The notes under the pieces: generated by a model
The model's input: the letters and a program-made list of their open reading frames with translations, nothing else
Told to the model about the DNA's origin: nothing
Database searches by the model: none
In this document: one piece after another, positions 1 through 12,642 of the stretch
How positions within the stretch are numbered: the stretch's first letter is position 1
Layout: each line of letters begins with the position of its first letter
Source: Acidobacteriota bacterium
Lineage (GTDB): Bacteria; Acidobacteriota; Blastocatellia; UBA7656
Length of the DNA: 64,000 nt
NCBI GenBank assembly: GCA_016201275.1
Contig: JACQDB010000081.1
Coordinates: forward strand, 1-64,000
Direction: 5' to 3'
Translations under genes and position numbers: made by a program

Positions 1-331
1 ATCTAGCAACGGAGAGCCGAGGCAGTGAGGCAATTCGTCTGAATCCCCCAACGGAGAGCCGAGGCGGTTTGGTCATTCGCCTGCCCCCCAACGGAGAGTC
101 GAGGCGGTGAGGCCATTCGTCTGAATCCCCCCAACGGCAGTTGGGGGATGCTTAAAGCCCAGCCTACACTCAAGCAAGCAAAGTTTTTTTTGCAATCCCC
201 CCGATGGCAATCGGGGGATAGTTAAAGTCCAGCCTTGAGCATTGGGCAAGGTTGGACTTTAAGCATCCCCCGACTGCAGTCGGGGGGATTAGCAAGGCTG
301 GTTCGCCTCTGAAAAATGTACAAAGTCGAGC
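1..331. repeat. R4 element, copy 1 (left part cut by window edge)
   Basis: This is an array of GC-rich palindromes. Three imperfect units of about 42 bp (roughly 8-50, 50-90 and 90-133) each begin AACGGAGAGCCGAGG and end in a C run. They are followed by palindromes of the form CCCCC-GACTGCAGTC-GGGGG at about 125-150, 197-222 and 263-292. The right end reads TGTACAAAGTCGAG (318-331). The second copy at 36284-36742 has the same order and the same end but only one of the 42-bp units. The element carries no credible coding sequence and abuts R1 copy A on its right. Confidence 0.8.
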
Positions 332-441
332 TAATTAGAGGGTGTCGCAGAATTCCAGAAATCGCCTATATTTTGTAGATAGTCACACCAGCACACACAA
401 TATCTGGACAGAACATCCTTTTATACGACACGCTCTAATTA
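332..441. repeat. R1 element, copy A
   Basis: This is a 110-bp imperfect hairpin. The left end TAATTAGAGGGTGTCG pairs with the right end CGACACGCTCTAATTA with one mismatch. The interior carries a CCAGAAA-CGCCTATAT block facing CACAATATCTGG, so the arms also pair internally. Four other copies lie at 18445, 45476, 50705 and 63073. It sits directly between R4 copy 1 and R3 copy 1. Confidence 0.85.
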
Positions 442-834
442 CCCAGCCGGTTTGAAAATTGCCGGTTGCTGCGTCGTTTTGCGCCGTAGGCGCACCGCAG
501 AGCCAAGCCAGCGGTCAGAGACCGCTGCTCAACCGGAATCAAGGGATTATATTTTCTTGCCGGTCGCTTCGTTTTTGCGCCAGAGGCGCAGCGGAGATTA
601 GCCCCTGGGAAAGTTATGGGAAGGCGCAAGCGGCTTGATGGTCGCGCTCTGACAGAGCGCCGGAGGCTGGCGGCGTCGCCTCTCCTGCACCCTTTCAGGG
701 CGCGCCGCGTTTGCTCAACTTGATTCCAATGCCTACAGCACTGGCTAATTTCCTACACCCCTGCGGGGCAAAGTCTATCGTCACCTTTTTGATGACCGGA
801 GGCGAATAATTTCCTACCCCCCTGCGGGGCAAAG
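442..834. repeat. R3 element, copy 1, with extra internal duplications
   Basis: The stretch from CCCAGCCGG (442) to CCTGCGGGGCAAAG (about 776) matches, in reverse orientation, 45243-45475. It contains small palindromes such as GCGCCAGAGGCGC, CCCTTTCAGGGCG and the trinucleotide-spaced AGCGGTCAGAGACCGCT. This copy has about 120 bp not found in the other copy, apparently from duplication of the GGCGC-rich segment. It also has a second AATTTCCTACMCCCCTGCGGGG unit at 807-834. Any reading frame here is derived from the repeat and should not be called a gene. Confidence 0.7.
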
Positions 835-902
835 CAGGCTGGGTCGTTACAAAAAATCAGGCTCGACCGGCGACCAACTTCGCCGTCTTCGAGCCGTTTG
901 CC

Positions 903-972
903 AGTGCTTGCACGGGCGAGTTTCTGTGGCCGCTCCTTCATCAAAAGGGGCGACCACAAAAGCTCGCCTGTA
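903..972. repeat. Hairpin related to the GGGGCGACCAC palindrome family
   Basis: TTGCACGGGCGAG...GTGGCCGCTCCT faces AGGGGCGACCAC...CTCGCCTGTAC around a loop of about 8 bases. The sequence is a diverged relative of the long palindrome at 28089-28250. It lies 36 bp beyond the 3' end of the peroxiredoxin gene and could act as its transcription end, but there is no clear T run. Confidence 0.5.
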
Positions 973-1007
973 CTTTCATGTGCAAGGCGCTCTCCGGGTG
1001 GTTCACT

Positions 1008-1481
1008 TCAATTTTGCGCTTGGCGAATAGCGGTCAAAACTTCATCATCGCTGGGGCGAAATATCGGCATCACCGATTTGCGATAGCGGATGACGCCCTG
1101 TTGATCAATGACCAGGACGGCGCGTTGCGAACCGCCGAACAACGATTTGACGTTCAGCAATTTGCTGACTTCGCCGTTTTCGTCGGCCAACAAAGTCTGT
1201 GGCAGGTTGTAATGCGCGGCGAATTTTCTATGCTGTTCAACTGTGCCGACGGAAACCGCTACGACCTGCGCGCCGCTGGCTTCATAATCCGCCCAGTTGT
1301 CGCGCATACTGCACATCTGTTTGGTACAAACCGGCGTTTCATCTTTCGGATAAAAGACCAGAGCGACGACCTTGCCGCGATGTTCGGATAATCGCCAGGG
1401 CTGCCCGTTGCTATCGAGCAATTCAAAATCCGGCACGGCTTCGCCGACGTTGGTTCCGCTAGTTGGTTTTGCGCTGCTCAT
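1008..1481 (-). CDS. bcp: Bcp/PrxQ-type thiol peroxidase (peroxiredoxin)
   Basis: This 157-aa protein should reduce hydrogen peroxide and organic hydroperoxides in the cytoplasm using thioredoxin-type reductants. The AhpC/TSA fold is evident: a PDFEL start near residue 17, the FYPKDETP strand, then the active site TPVCTKQMCSMRD. Cys52 would be the peroxidatic and Cys57 the resolving cysteine, the five-residue spacing typical of the Bcp/PrxQ subfamily. I start it at the ATG preceded by GAGGAAAATC; an upstream in-frame start would add 28 residues unlike the family. It lies about 105 bp downstream of the giant VIT/TonB-receptor gene on the same strand and could be co-transcribed with it. Confidence 0.9.
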   Translation of the reverse strand: MSSAKPTSGTNVGEAVPDFELLDSNGQPWRLSEHRGKVVALVFYPKDETPVCTKQMCSMRDNWADYEASGAQVVAVSVGTVEQHRKFAAHYNLPQTLLADENGEVSKLLNVKSLFGGSQRAVLVIDQQGVIRYRKSVMPIFRPSDDEVLTAIRQAQN

Positions 1482-1586
1482 GATTTTCCTCGCCGCGTGC
1501 TGCCGCGCAGCGTCCTTTCGTGATTGGAATTTTGCTGCAAGGCATTGTCTATGGCACCTCGGCAAAATGCAAATTCAAAGTGCCGC

Positions 1587-4500
1587 TTAAAAAATCAATT
1601 TCAAGGCCAGGCGAAGGCGGCGCGGGCTGGCATCTACTTCGCCATCATCGGCGAAGCCGCGTCCACCGGCGTTTTCCAATATGAAATTCGGGCGGGCGCG
1701 ATTCGGATGATTGAACAGGTTGAAGGCTTCGGCGCGAAATTGTAGCGACACTTTTTCGCTTAATTTCGTGGTCTTGAGCAACGCGAAATCCAGATTCGCC
1801 AGTTTCGGACTGAACAAACGATTGCGCCCTTCGTTACCAAAAGCTCGCCCCGCCGCAAAGGTTTGCCCGAAGGCCATAGGCGATAATCCCAAACGTCGCG
1901 CCGCCTGCTCGACCGCATAATCGTTATAGACGAAGCGCGCTTCTCGCCAATCTCCGGCGTGATACGCCGAGCGATTAGCGATGATGAATCCCGTGGCGCT
2001 CACGAAGGGCGTGCCGTCGGCGTTCACAAAGAAACGATAGTATTGATTCGCCGCATTGGAAAAAGCCACGGTGTCCGTAGGCGCAGCAAGGTTGCCGGTA
2101 AATGGTCGCACGTTGCCGAAGCCTTCGGCAAACATCGCCGAAAACGTCGCTGCTGAAGGCAACGACTGCCCGAAATATTGCACCGCCGTGTAAGGCGCGC
2201 CGCTTGATATTTCCAGTATGCCGCTCGCCTGCCAACCTTCCGTCAGCTTTGCCCAAAACCCCGAACGCCCACGCACACGCGGAAAACTGTAGAGGAAAAA
2301 TCCATTCAGCGAATGCCGACGATCAAGATTCGATAGCGCGTGTTCGCCACCAGAAAGATCCACAGGATTCTGCGCGAAGGATTGCACGCCGTTCAAGTTT
2401 GGCGTTTGTTGAATGCCGGATATATTTGCCATTGCATAATCCGGCACATCGTCGGTCAACTTCGACAAGGTGTAAGCAAGTCCCGCTGTCAGCGTGTCAA
2501 TCACCTGCACGTTGAGCCGGGTTTGCAAGGCGTGATAAATGGAGCGACCGGTGCTGGCATAAAGACGCGAAGTAGCAAACAACTTGGCGTCAGGTGACTG
2601 GCGATTGGTCGCGCTGCCATCGAGCAGACGAGTCAAACCAATGCCGCGAGAGCCTACATAGTTCAGTTCCCAAAGCGCCTTGCTATCGAAATCACGAGTC
2701 GCCGACAGATGCCAGTTCAGCGAATAGGCATTGCGAAAATCGGCAGTCAAAGCGACCTTGGAAAATTGCGCCGCATCGCTGCGCGCCAAGGTACGCAAGG
2801 TCGCCGCATCAGGCAAATCGGGAAAACGCGGCAAGCCAGGATAGGCTGCCGGATTGATGACCGCCAGAAAAATATTCGGCGAGCTTCTTGCCACATCAGC
2901 AAGTGGACGATACGCGGTCGCGTCATAAGCCATTGAGACGCCGCCGCGTATCACCGTCTTGTCGAAGCCAAAAGGATTGAAACCGAACACTTGAAAACGC
3001 GGCGTGTAAGCGAACCCGAAACGCGGCGCGAAGTTGTTGTTATCGCCTGCGACCTTTGCCAGAGTTCGACTAGAGAGCGGCTGAGAAACCGCAAAGAGCG
3101 CAGTGGTCGCCGACGCTTCACGTTTGCGGATTTTTTCGGCAAGCGCGTTGAGGGGCGGCGTGGAGTTTTCATAACTCAAGCCGTAAGACAACGTGAGATT
3201 GCTTTTCACGCGCCACGAGTCATCGGCAAAATAGTGTTGATGGGTTTCGGTAAAAGGCGTTCGCGCCTCGCCTGCGGCAACCGTCAAAGTGAATGCCTGA
3301 TTCAAAACAAAATCATCGAAGTTGAAAAAATTGTATTGTCCGCGCTCGCCGCTCAACTCGTTGAAGGTCGTCAAACGGCGTTTGACCTGTCCACCCCACT
3401 TGATATTGTGAGGACCTTCGGCGCGTGTAAACGTATCGGCAAATTCAAAAACCGAAGAGTTGTAATGCGCGGGAAGTCGCGGACTGTTGCCGTAAGCAAG
3501 CCCGAAAAGCCCAATGTTTACGCTGCTTTTTGCCTCATAGGGATTGTCGCTGGCGCGAAAAGACAAGCTCGAACGATTGAAGACAAAGGTCGCTTCGTTA
3601 ATCGAAATCGGCGAGATATTTCTCGACCAACGGATTAACCCAAGGTGGCCGTCGTTGTTGGCATCAGCGGTGAAACCGGCGACCAAGCGGCCTGTTGAAT
3701 TGCGCGTCTGGCGTTTGCTGAACCAGTATTCGGCTTGCAGAATATCGCGCAACGTCAAGTTGGCATCGAATCTGGCGTTGGCTTCATAACCTGTCGTTGC
3801 CGCCGGTAATAATCGTGTGATTTCACCAAATTCAATTGGCACGCCTTGAATCATGCGTTGAAAAGTTCGACTGATGTGGGCTGGGCTGACGGTTTGTTGC
3901 AAGGGACTGCGTTTGAGCAAATCCGCCACCGTCGGCGAATCGGGAAAAAGCCGCCCAAGTTTTTCCAGCCCCGCCAAGGTGGGCGTTTGATAAGCCGAAG
4001 TGGAATCGAAGAAGCGATTGGCGCGTTCGCTTTCGCCTTGAAACGAGCCGAAGAAAAAGAAGCGGTCGCGTTGGATGGGGCCGCCAAACGTAGCGCCGTA
4101 CAAGCTGTCTTTGTCTTTTGGTTTCGCCGTCAAGCCGTTTCTTCTTTCCAGCGGCGAGAGCGCCCCCAAGCCGCGATGCAAATAGTAATCGAAGAGCGAA
4201 CCGTGAAAATAATTTGAGCCGGAGCGCGTTTGAATATTGATGGAAGAAGCGCCGCTCATGGCGACCTCGCCGGAACTGCGCGTCGTGGCGACAAAGAGCG
4301 ACTCAATCGCCTCGGCATTACGAAGCGCAATCGTCGGTTGTCCATCAAGGCCGTTGTTGTCCACTTGATTCAAGGTGTGCGTAGTGGAGAGCGGACGACC
4401 GCCGTTGATGAAGAAGCGAAAATCAAATTCGTGTGTGAAGCCGGTTTGCGGACGATTCAATCCTTCGCTTGAAGTCTTGACGCCCGGAGCCAACAGCGCG

Positions 4501-7001
4501 AAGCGTTCCAGCGGTTCCAGCAGCGGCAGGTCTTTCACTTTTTTCGGTTCGATGGTCGTCGCAAGTTGCGCCGTCGAAGCGTTCAAAGCTGAAGCGACGC
4601 TGGTGACCAGCACCACTTCCGTAACGGTGGCCACAGACATTTCGACGCCGGTGGCGGTGACCTGCCCGGGTTGCACGGTGACGTTCTGCAATTGCGTGGT
4701 CGTAAAGCCCGGAGCCGCGACCGCTATGGAATATTCACCGGGCGGCAATCCGGCCACGCTGTAATTCCCGTTGGCATCGGTTTGCGCCATGCGCGTAGCG
4801 CCGGTGTTCTGGTCTTTAATCGTAATCGTGGCGTTGGCAATCACCGCGCCGTTGGCGTCCACCACGGTTCCCGGCGGCGCTGGCGCACTCGGATTGTTGA
4901 GCCCCCCACGGCTATCCACAGAGGCCGCGTTCTGATTTTGCGGCGTGCGTCCGGTCAAAAGCCGTAACGCTTCAAATGGCGTATTCGACGCGGGGTTTGC
5001 CGGAGCGTTGGCGGCATTGGCCTGCGATCTTACATCTGCAACAAAACTTCGTCCGTTCAGAGGAAGATTATCAACTCTGCTTGTGGTGATGTCGCCTGGT
5101 GGATTTGGCGGCGTCGCCGATGGATTGGTTTGCGGCGCGGCTGGTTCGATCAAGCGTTCGCGCTGCAATTCGGCGGTTGTCGGCACATACATTGAAGTGT
5201 ACGGCGTCACCAGATTGAACTCTTTTGCCAGTTGAATAACTTCGTCTTTGCGTTCGGGGGTCTCGCCGTACAGACGAATCTGCGCCAGCAACGCGGCGAT
5301 TCTTTCATGCGCCCAGAGCGTTGCCAGAAATTCGTTGTCGGTAGTTTCGAGTGGAAAATTCAGGCCGCTGAAATCGAAGCGTTGCGCTTCTTCATTCATT
5401 CTTCCGGTCAAGATTACGGTAGCGTCGCGCAGCGCTTCGGCATTGCGATAGCGCCCGAAAATTTTGATCTGGCCGCGAGTGTAAAGGTCTGGCAACTCGG
5501 ATGGCTGCATTCGTTCAACCTGTAGCGCGCCGAAATCAACTTGCAAATCGGCCAGCACAGGCTGCGCGACGCGGGCAAAAAAAGCCGACACGGTGCGCTT
5601 GAGTTCGGCAGCATCGTTGATGTTCGCAGTTGCGCCGCGATTTTCCGTAGAGAGTTTTTCCAGCAGATAATGATTCACGCCTGCGCCTATGCCAAAGGAA
5701 AAAAGTTTGACCCGCTGATGATTGGCGGCGCGCACGTTGGCGGCAATGGTATTCGGGTCGGTGATACTTGCAGACGGTTCGCCATCAGTTAAAAAAACCA
5801 GATTGTGCGGACGGCCATTGTCTTCAAACATCTGCATCGCGGCAATCAGCGCGTCGTTGATATTGGTGCCGCCCACGGCTTTCAATTGGTCAATAAAATC
5901 AAGGGCTTTGGCAAGACTGGCGGGGCTTGCCATCAACATCGTCGAACTCATAGGAATGATGCGATCATCAAAGGCCACGATGTTAAAGCGGTCGCTCTCT
6001 TTCAAGGTCTGCTGCAAACCAAATTGCAAAGCCGCTTTCGCCTGCTGTAGTTTGTCGCCTGCCATTGACCCCGAAATGTCTATGACAAAGAGGCAATCTT
6101 TGGCGGAGATGCGTCGCCGGTCGAAATCAATTTTCGGCGACAGCAGCATCAGAAAGTAGCCGTCTTCGCCTTTCTGGCGATAGGTCAACAACGACAGCGA
6201 CACATCAGTTTCAGCCAGGGAATACTGCAAGGTGAAATTTTCGGCAGCGCCGCCGCCAACGGTTTCGAGTTTGCCGCTGACGTGGCGCTCGCCATCGAAA
6301 TGGAAATCCATCGGATGCGAGGGCGAGAAGACATTTTTGATTGCGGCGGTGGCCGACAAATCGAGTTCGATTGCCACTTTGCCGACCGGCACGCGCAATT
6401 TTTTATAGCCCTGTCCGAGCGCATACGCGAAAGTAATCAACTGGTCTTTTGCCGCAAGCACCTGCGAATAGACCATCTCTACGCGCTTGTCGGAATGCGC
6501 CGGGATCGGGTAGATGTGCGATTGAAACCAACCGCGTCTGGTCATCTCTAGCATCGCCGGGTCTTCGCCCTGAGCGGCGGCGGCGGCATAAGCGGCGCGA
6601 GCCTCCTCTTTTTCTTTGACGCGCCCGACGCGGCGTTCATCGCCATCATAGACGGCAAACTCCAGAAGGCTTGCGCCTTCGGGAACAGGAAAATAGTAGG
6701 TGCCTTCGAGGTCTTGACTGGTGTCGTTGCGGAATTGATGTTCGACGCGCACGATGGCGACCTGACCGACGATCTTCAATTTGATTTTGATGGCGGAAAC
6801 CGGCAAGGTCGAGGGGATCGGCTCGTTGGCTTCGGCGCTATTCGGCGTCGCTATAGGCGCGGCGGTGAGTGGGTTTTCGGTTCCCTGCTGTGGTCTGGTT
6901 GGCGGCAGCAAATGGCGGCGCGGTGTGATAACGCCTTGAGCAAAACCATTGATCGCCGCAAAAACCAAGACCATAGACGCGATGAATAATCTCGGTCGCA
7001 T
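1587..7001 (-). CDS. VIT-vWA domain protein fused to an Oar-like TonB-dependent receptor
   Basis: This 1804-aa exported protein joins two normally separate architectures. Residues 1-22 are a signal peptide. About 65-195 is a VIT domain and 301-475 a von Willebrand A domain with a complete metal site: D308-S310-S312 in DISGSMAG, T379 in GGTN and D406 in LTDGE. A linker at 640-700 carries the motif NLPLNGRSF, which normally marks the plug of acidobacterial Oar proteins. A carboxypeptidase-regulatory/CnaB-like domain (about 705-790, GLPPGEYSI) follows, then a second plug-like segment (VKDLPL, 820-930) and a long outer-membrane barrel to the C terminus. The ATG is preceded by GGGGGAAGAAG; an upstream in-frame start adds 17 residues without a signal. 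The reading frame is continuous over 5.4 kb, so I see no frameshift artefact. Ligand and role are unknown. Confidence 0.88.
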   Translation of the reverse strand: MRPRLFIASMVLVFAAINGFAQGVITPRRHLLPPTRPQQGTENPLTAAPIATPNSAEANEPIPSTLPVSAIKIKLKIVGQVAIVRVEHQFRNDTSQDLEGTYYFPVPEGASLLEFAVYDGDERRVGRVKEKEEARAAYAAAAAQGEDPAMLEMTRRGWFQSHIYPIPAHSDKRVEMVYSQVLAAKDQLITFAYALGQGYKKLRVPVGKVAIELDLSATAAIKNVFSPSHPMDFHFDGERHVSGKLETVGGGAAENFTLQYSLAETDVSLSLLTYRQKGEDGYFLMLLSPKIDFDRRRISAKDCLFVIDISGSMAGDKLQQAKAALQFGLQQTLKESDRFNIVAFDDRIIPMSSTMLMASPASLAKALDFIDQLKAVGGTNINDALIAAMQMFEDNGRPHNLVFLTDGEPSASITDPNTIAANVRAANHQRVKLFSFGIGAGVNHYLLEKLSTENRGATANINDAAELKRTVSAFFARVAQPVLADLQVDFGALQVERMQPSELPDLYTRGQIKIFGRYRNAEALRDATVILTGRMNEEAQRFDFSGLNFPLETTDNEFLATLWAHERIAALLAQIRLYGETPERKDEVIQLAKEFNLVTPYTSMYVPTTAELQRERLIEPAAPQTNPSATPPNPPGDITTSRVDNLPLNGRSFVADVRSQANAANAPANPASNTPFEALRLLTGRTPQNQNAASVDSRGGLNNPSAPAPPGTVVDANGAVIANATITIKDQNTGATRMAQTDANGNYSVAGLPPGEYSIAVAAPGFTTTQLQNVTVQPGQVTATGVEMSVATVTEVVLVTSVASALNASTAQLATTIEPKKVKDLPLLEPLERFALLAPGVKTSSEGLNRPQTGFTHEFDFRFFINGGRPLSTTHTLNQVDNNGLDGQPTIALRNAEAIESLFVATTRSSGEVAMSGASSINIQTRSGSNYFHGSLFDYYLHRGLGALSPLERRNGLTAKPKDKDSLYGATFGGPIQRDRFFFFGSFQGESERANRFFDSTSAYQTPTLAGLEKLGRLFPDSPTVADLLKRSPLQQTVSPAHISRTFQRMIQGVPIEFGEITRLLPAATTGYEANARFDANLTLRDILQAEYWFSKRQTRNSTGRLVAGFTADANNDGHLGLIRWSRNISPISINEATFVFNRSSLSFRASDNPYEAKSSVNIGLFGLAYGNSPRLPAHYNSSVFEFADTFTRAEGPHNIKWGGQVKRRLTTFNELSGERGQYNFFNFDDFVLNQAFTLTVAAGEARTPFTETHQHYFADDSWRVKSNLTLSYGLSYENSTPPLNALAEKIRKREASATTALFAVSQPLSSRTLAKVAGDNNNFAPRFGFAYTPRFQVFGFNPFGFDKTVIRGGVSMAYDATAYRPLADVARSSPNIFLAVINPAAYPGLPRFPDLPDAATLRTLARSDAAQFSKVALTADFRNAYSLNWHLSATRDFDSKALWELNYVGSRGIGLTRLLDGSATNRQSPDAKLFATSRLYASTGRSIYHALQTRLNVQVIDTLTAGLAYTLSKLTDDVPDYAMANISGIQQTPNLNGVQSFAQNPVDLSGGEHALSNLDRRHSLNGFFLYSFPRVRGRSGFWAKLTEGWQASGILEISSGAPYTAVQYFGQSLPSAATFSAMFAEGFGNVRPFTGNLAAPTDTVAFSNAANQYYRFFVNADGTPFVSATGFIIANRSAYHAGDWREARFVYNDYAVEQAARRLGLSPMAFGQTFAAGRAFGNEGRNRLFSPKLANLDFALLKTTKLSEKVSLQFRAEAFNLFNHPNRARPNFILENAGGRGFADDGEVDASPRRLRLALKLIF

Positions 7002-7633
7002 AACTTCTTCCCCCTGAGTCGCGTTTGAGTTGAGTCGGTTTGGGCTGTTCAACCCTCAGAACGACTCTTCCATAATCTTCTTGCATAAAGAAATCCGTCA
7101 CCGACAAGAGGTTTTGCCAACTCGCCGCCGCCCCTGCCCTGCCAACCGGCCTGCGGCTCCCTTTGATGAAGTCTGGGCGCAAAACCCATACCGACATAAA
7201 TGTAAATCTGTCATTGGAAAACAACAATTTTGTCACCCTCCCAAAAGCCCACGCATGATTTTTTGCCGCAACCTTTCCGCCTTCCTTCCGTCATCTGCTG
7301 TTCAAGGCGACTGGCCTGCTCATCGCAGCCGACCACGCGGCAGAATTCGGAGTTTCCCAAAATTATATTTATCAACTGATTTACCGCGCTTGAATTCGCT
7401 TCGCCAAGCGACAGCACGCTATTTGTTGCCGTGATGGTCAAAAACCCAAAGCGACAATTTTGTGTCATTGGATATTTGAAGTTACAGAATTGTACTTCGC
7501 GCATTTTTCCGTTTCTTCTCTACAGAGCGTCGAGCTTGAAAAACAGCCCATAAACAAAGGGGTTTTGCGCCTGCTTCGAGATTCACACGACTCTGGCATC
7601 CGGCTTGCACTGCGGTTAGCGAGAATTATGTAG
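7002..7633. other. Divergent intergenic region between the fusion gene and glnD
   Basis: These 632 bp separate two outward-reading genes and should hold both promoters. Short open frames occur on both strands but have no recognisable family signature, no good ribosome-binding sites and cysteine/arginine-rich, low-quality translations. I could not assign a specific promoter or operator. Confidence 0.5.
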
Positions 7634-10830
<3,197 letters not shown>

Positions 10831-10833
10831 ATA

Positions 10834-10850
10834 CTGGCGTTGCCGCTGCG
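10834..10850 (+). promoter_or_regulatory. Possible sigma-54 -24/-12 promoter for amtB
   Basis: The sequence CTGGCGTTGCCGCTGC has GG and GC elements with the ten-base spacing of sigma-54 promoters, 130 bp ahead of the amtB start. Sigma-54 control of amtB is known in other bacteria. The match is partial (CTGC instead of TTGC) and I see no sigma-54 gene in the window, so this is only a suggestion. Confidence 0.25.
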
Positions 10851-10980
10851 CGCCACTCGAGTGCCGCACGCAGTTCAACCGTTTCCGGCACCTCCGGTAT
10901 GCCGTTTGGCAACGCCTCAATCAGGCGCAGAAATTGTCTATTGATTCGCCAAAAGATTTCGCACGTTAAAGGAGAAAACC

Positions 10981-12642
10981 ATGAGAAGAGCGGGTGCCAC
11001 AGGAGTTTTGTTGGCTTTGGGATTATGTTTCTTGATTAGCCAGGGAGCCAGTTTCACGGCTTTCGCGCAAGCCCCGGCGACAGCTACACAAGCGCCGCCT
11101 GCGCCGGTTGCCGATGCCAATGGCGGCAGCACCGGCACGGCCAGCGACATCACCGCAGCAGAAGCCGGTAAGCCGACGCTGGATGAAGTAGCCGCCACCG
11201 TAGGTCATAACAAAATCGCCATTAATTTTATATGGGTGTTAGTCGCGGGCTTTCTGGTCATGTTTATGCAAGCCGGATTTGCGTTGGCCGAAACCGGCTT
11301 CACGCGCGCCAAAAACGCGGCGCATACCATGTCCATGAATATGCTGGTTTATGCCGTAGGGATGTTGGGCTTCTGGTTATGCGGTTTTGCTTTAATGATG
11401 GGCGGCGTCGGCTCCACGCCAGCGGTGGGCGCTGCGACTTCGGTGCTAAACCATGAGGTCACCATTTCAGTGGCCGGCAAAGCGTTCGGCATTTTGGGAC
11501 TGAAAGGTTTTATGTTAAGCGGCACGACATATGATGTCGGAGTCTTTGCGTTGTTTCTCTTCGCTATGGTGTTTATGGATACGGCGGCGACGATTCCGAC
11601 CGGCGCGATGGCAGAGCGCTGGAAGTTTTCGGCCTTCCTCATCTTTTCATTTTTCATGGGCGCGTTGGTTTATCCGATCTTCGGCAACTGGGTATGGGGT
11701 GGCGGCTGGTTGGCGACGCTGGGAACCAATTTCGGACTCGGACATGGCTTCGTGGATTATGCGGGTTCGTCGGTGGTGCATATGACGGGCGGCGTCACCG
11801 CCTTTGTCGGCGCGAAACTGTTAGGCCCACGCATAGGCAAATTCACTGCCGACGGCAAACCTGTAGCATTGCCCGGTCATGATTTGCCTATGGCCTTGCT
11901 GGGCGTCTTGATATTGGCCTTCGGCTGGTTCGGCTTCAACGCGGGCAGCAGTCTGGCGGGCGGCGATTTGCGTATCAGTGTCATCGCCGTCAACACCATG
12001 CTGGCTTCGGCATCGGGCGCGCTCATCAGCGGCCTCTATGTGTGGAAACGTCTGGGCAAACCGGATCCGAGTATGATGGCCAACGGTATGCTTGCCGGTT
12101 TAGTTGCGATCACCGCGCCATGCGCCTTTGTCACCAGTTGGGCGGCGGTCTTGATTGGCGCGCTTGCCGGAGTGCTGGTGGTCGAAAGCATATTGTTTGT
12201 CGAACGCACGCTGAAAATAGACGATCCCGTAGGCGCAATATCGGTTCACGGTGTCAATGGCTTTTTTGGTGTCGTGGCGCTCGGTCTGTTTGCCGATGGC
12301 ACCTATGGCGATGGCTTTAACGGCGTAACCGGCACTGGCGTGACCGGCTTGTTTTATGGCGATGCCAAACAATTCATGGCGCAATTGATCGGTCCGCTGG
12401 TTAACATCATTTTCGTTGGCGTGGCGTTCTTTGTCATTTACAAATTGATTGACAAAGTGGTTGGTCATCGCGTCAGCGCCGAAGCGGAGATCGCCGGACT
12501 CGATCTGCCGGAGATGGGCGCGCTGGCCTATCCCGATTTTCAAATCACTTCCAACACCTTAACGGGCGCTTACCGGACGCAGCCGACGGTTCAAACGGCC
12601 AGCGAAGAGGGTTTGGCCGGAGTGATGTTGAAATCACAATAA
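10981..12642 (+). CDS. amtB: Ammonium transporter AmtB with signal peptide
   Basis: This 553-aa inner-membrane channel conducts ammonium and is normally gated by PII. Residues 1-29 look like a signal peptide (cleavage after TAFA). An Ala/Pro-rich spacer follows, then eleven membrane helices starting with NFIWVLVAGFLVMFMQAGFA. Both pore histidines are visible, in SSVVHMTGG and SVHGVNGFFG, as are the conserved GFALAETG and GWFGFNAGS segments. The ATG follows AAAGGAGAAAACC. The position right behind glnB supports PII gating. The N-terminal spacer of about 50 residues is longer than in the E. coli protein. Confidence 0.95.
   Translation: MRRAGATGVLLALGLCFLISQGASFTAFAQAPATATQAPPAPVADANGGSTGTASDITAAEAGKPTLDEVAATVGHNKIAINFIWVLVAGFLVMFMQAGFALAETGFTRAKNAAHTMSMNMLVYAVGMLGFWLCGFALMMGGVGSTPAVGAATSVLNHEVTISVAGKAFGILGLKGFMLSGTTYDVGVFALFLFAMVFMDTAATIPTGAMAERWKFSAFLIFSFFMGALVYPIFGNWVWGGGWLATLGTNFGLGHGFVDYAGSSVVHMTGGVTAFVGAKLLGPRIGKFTADGKPVALPGHDLPMALLGVLILAFGWFGFNAGSSLAGGDLRISVIAVNTMLASASGALISGLYVWKRLGKPDPSMMANGMLAGLVAITAPCAFVTSWAAVLIGALAGVLVVESILFVERTLKIDDPVGAISVHGVNGFFGVVALGLFADGTYGDGFNGVTGTGVTGLFYGDAKQFMAQLIGPLVNIIFVGVAFFVIYKLIDKVVGHRVSAEAEIAGLDLPEMGALAYPDFQITSNTLTGAYRTQPTVQTASEEGLAGVMLKSQ

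Noticed and set aside
1-133. Possible CRISPR-like array at the left edge
   Set aside because: The 42-bp units are contiguous imperfect repeats without unique spacers and recur inside the R4 element elsewhere; no cas gene is present.
435-959. Two short minus-strand frames near the left edge
   Set aside because: They are derived from R3 and the adjoining hairpin, with no family signature.
2991-3638. 215-codon frame antisense to the fusion gene
   Set aside because: It is a shadow of the long coding frame on the other strand with no domain match.
7211-7504. 97-codon minus-strand frame between the fusion gene and glnD
   Set aside because: No ribosome site, no recognisable domain and unusual Cys/Ser-rich composition in a promoter-bearing gap.
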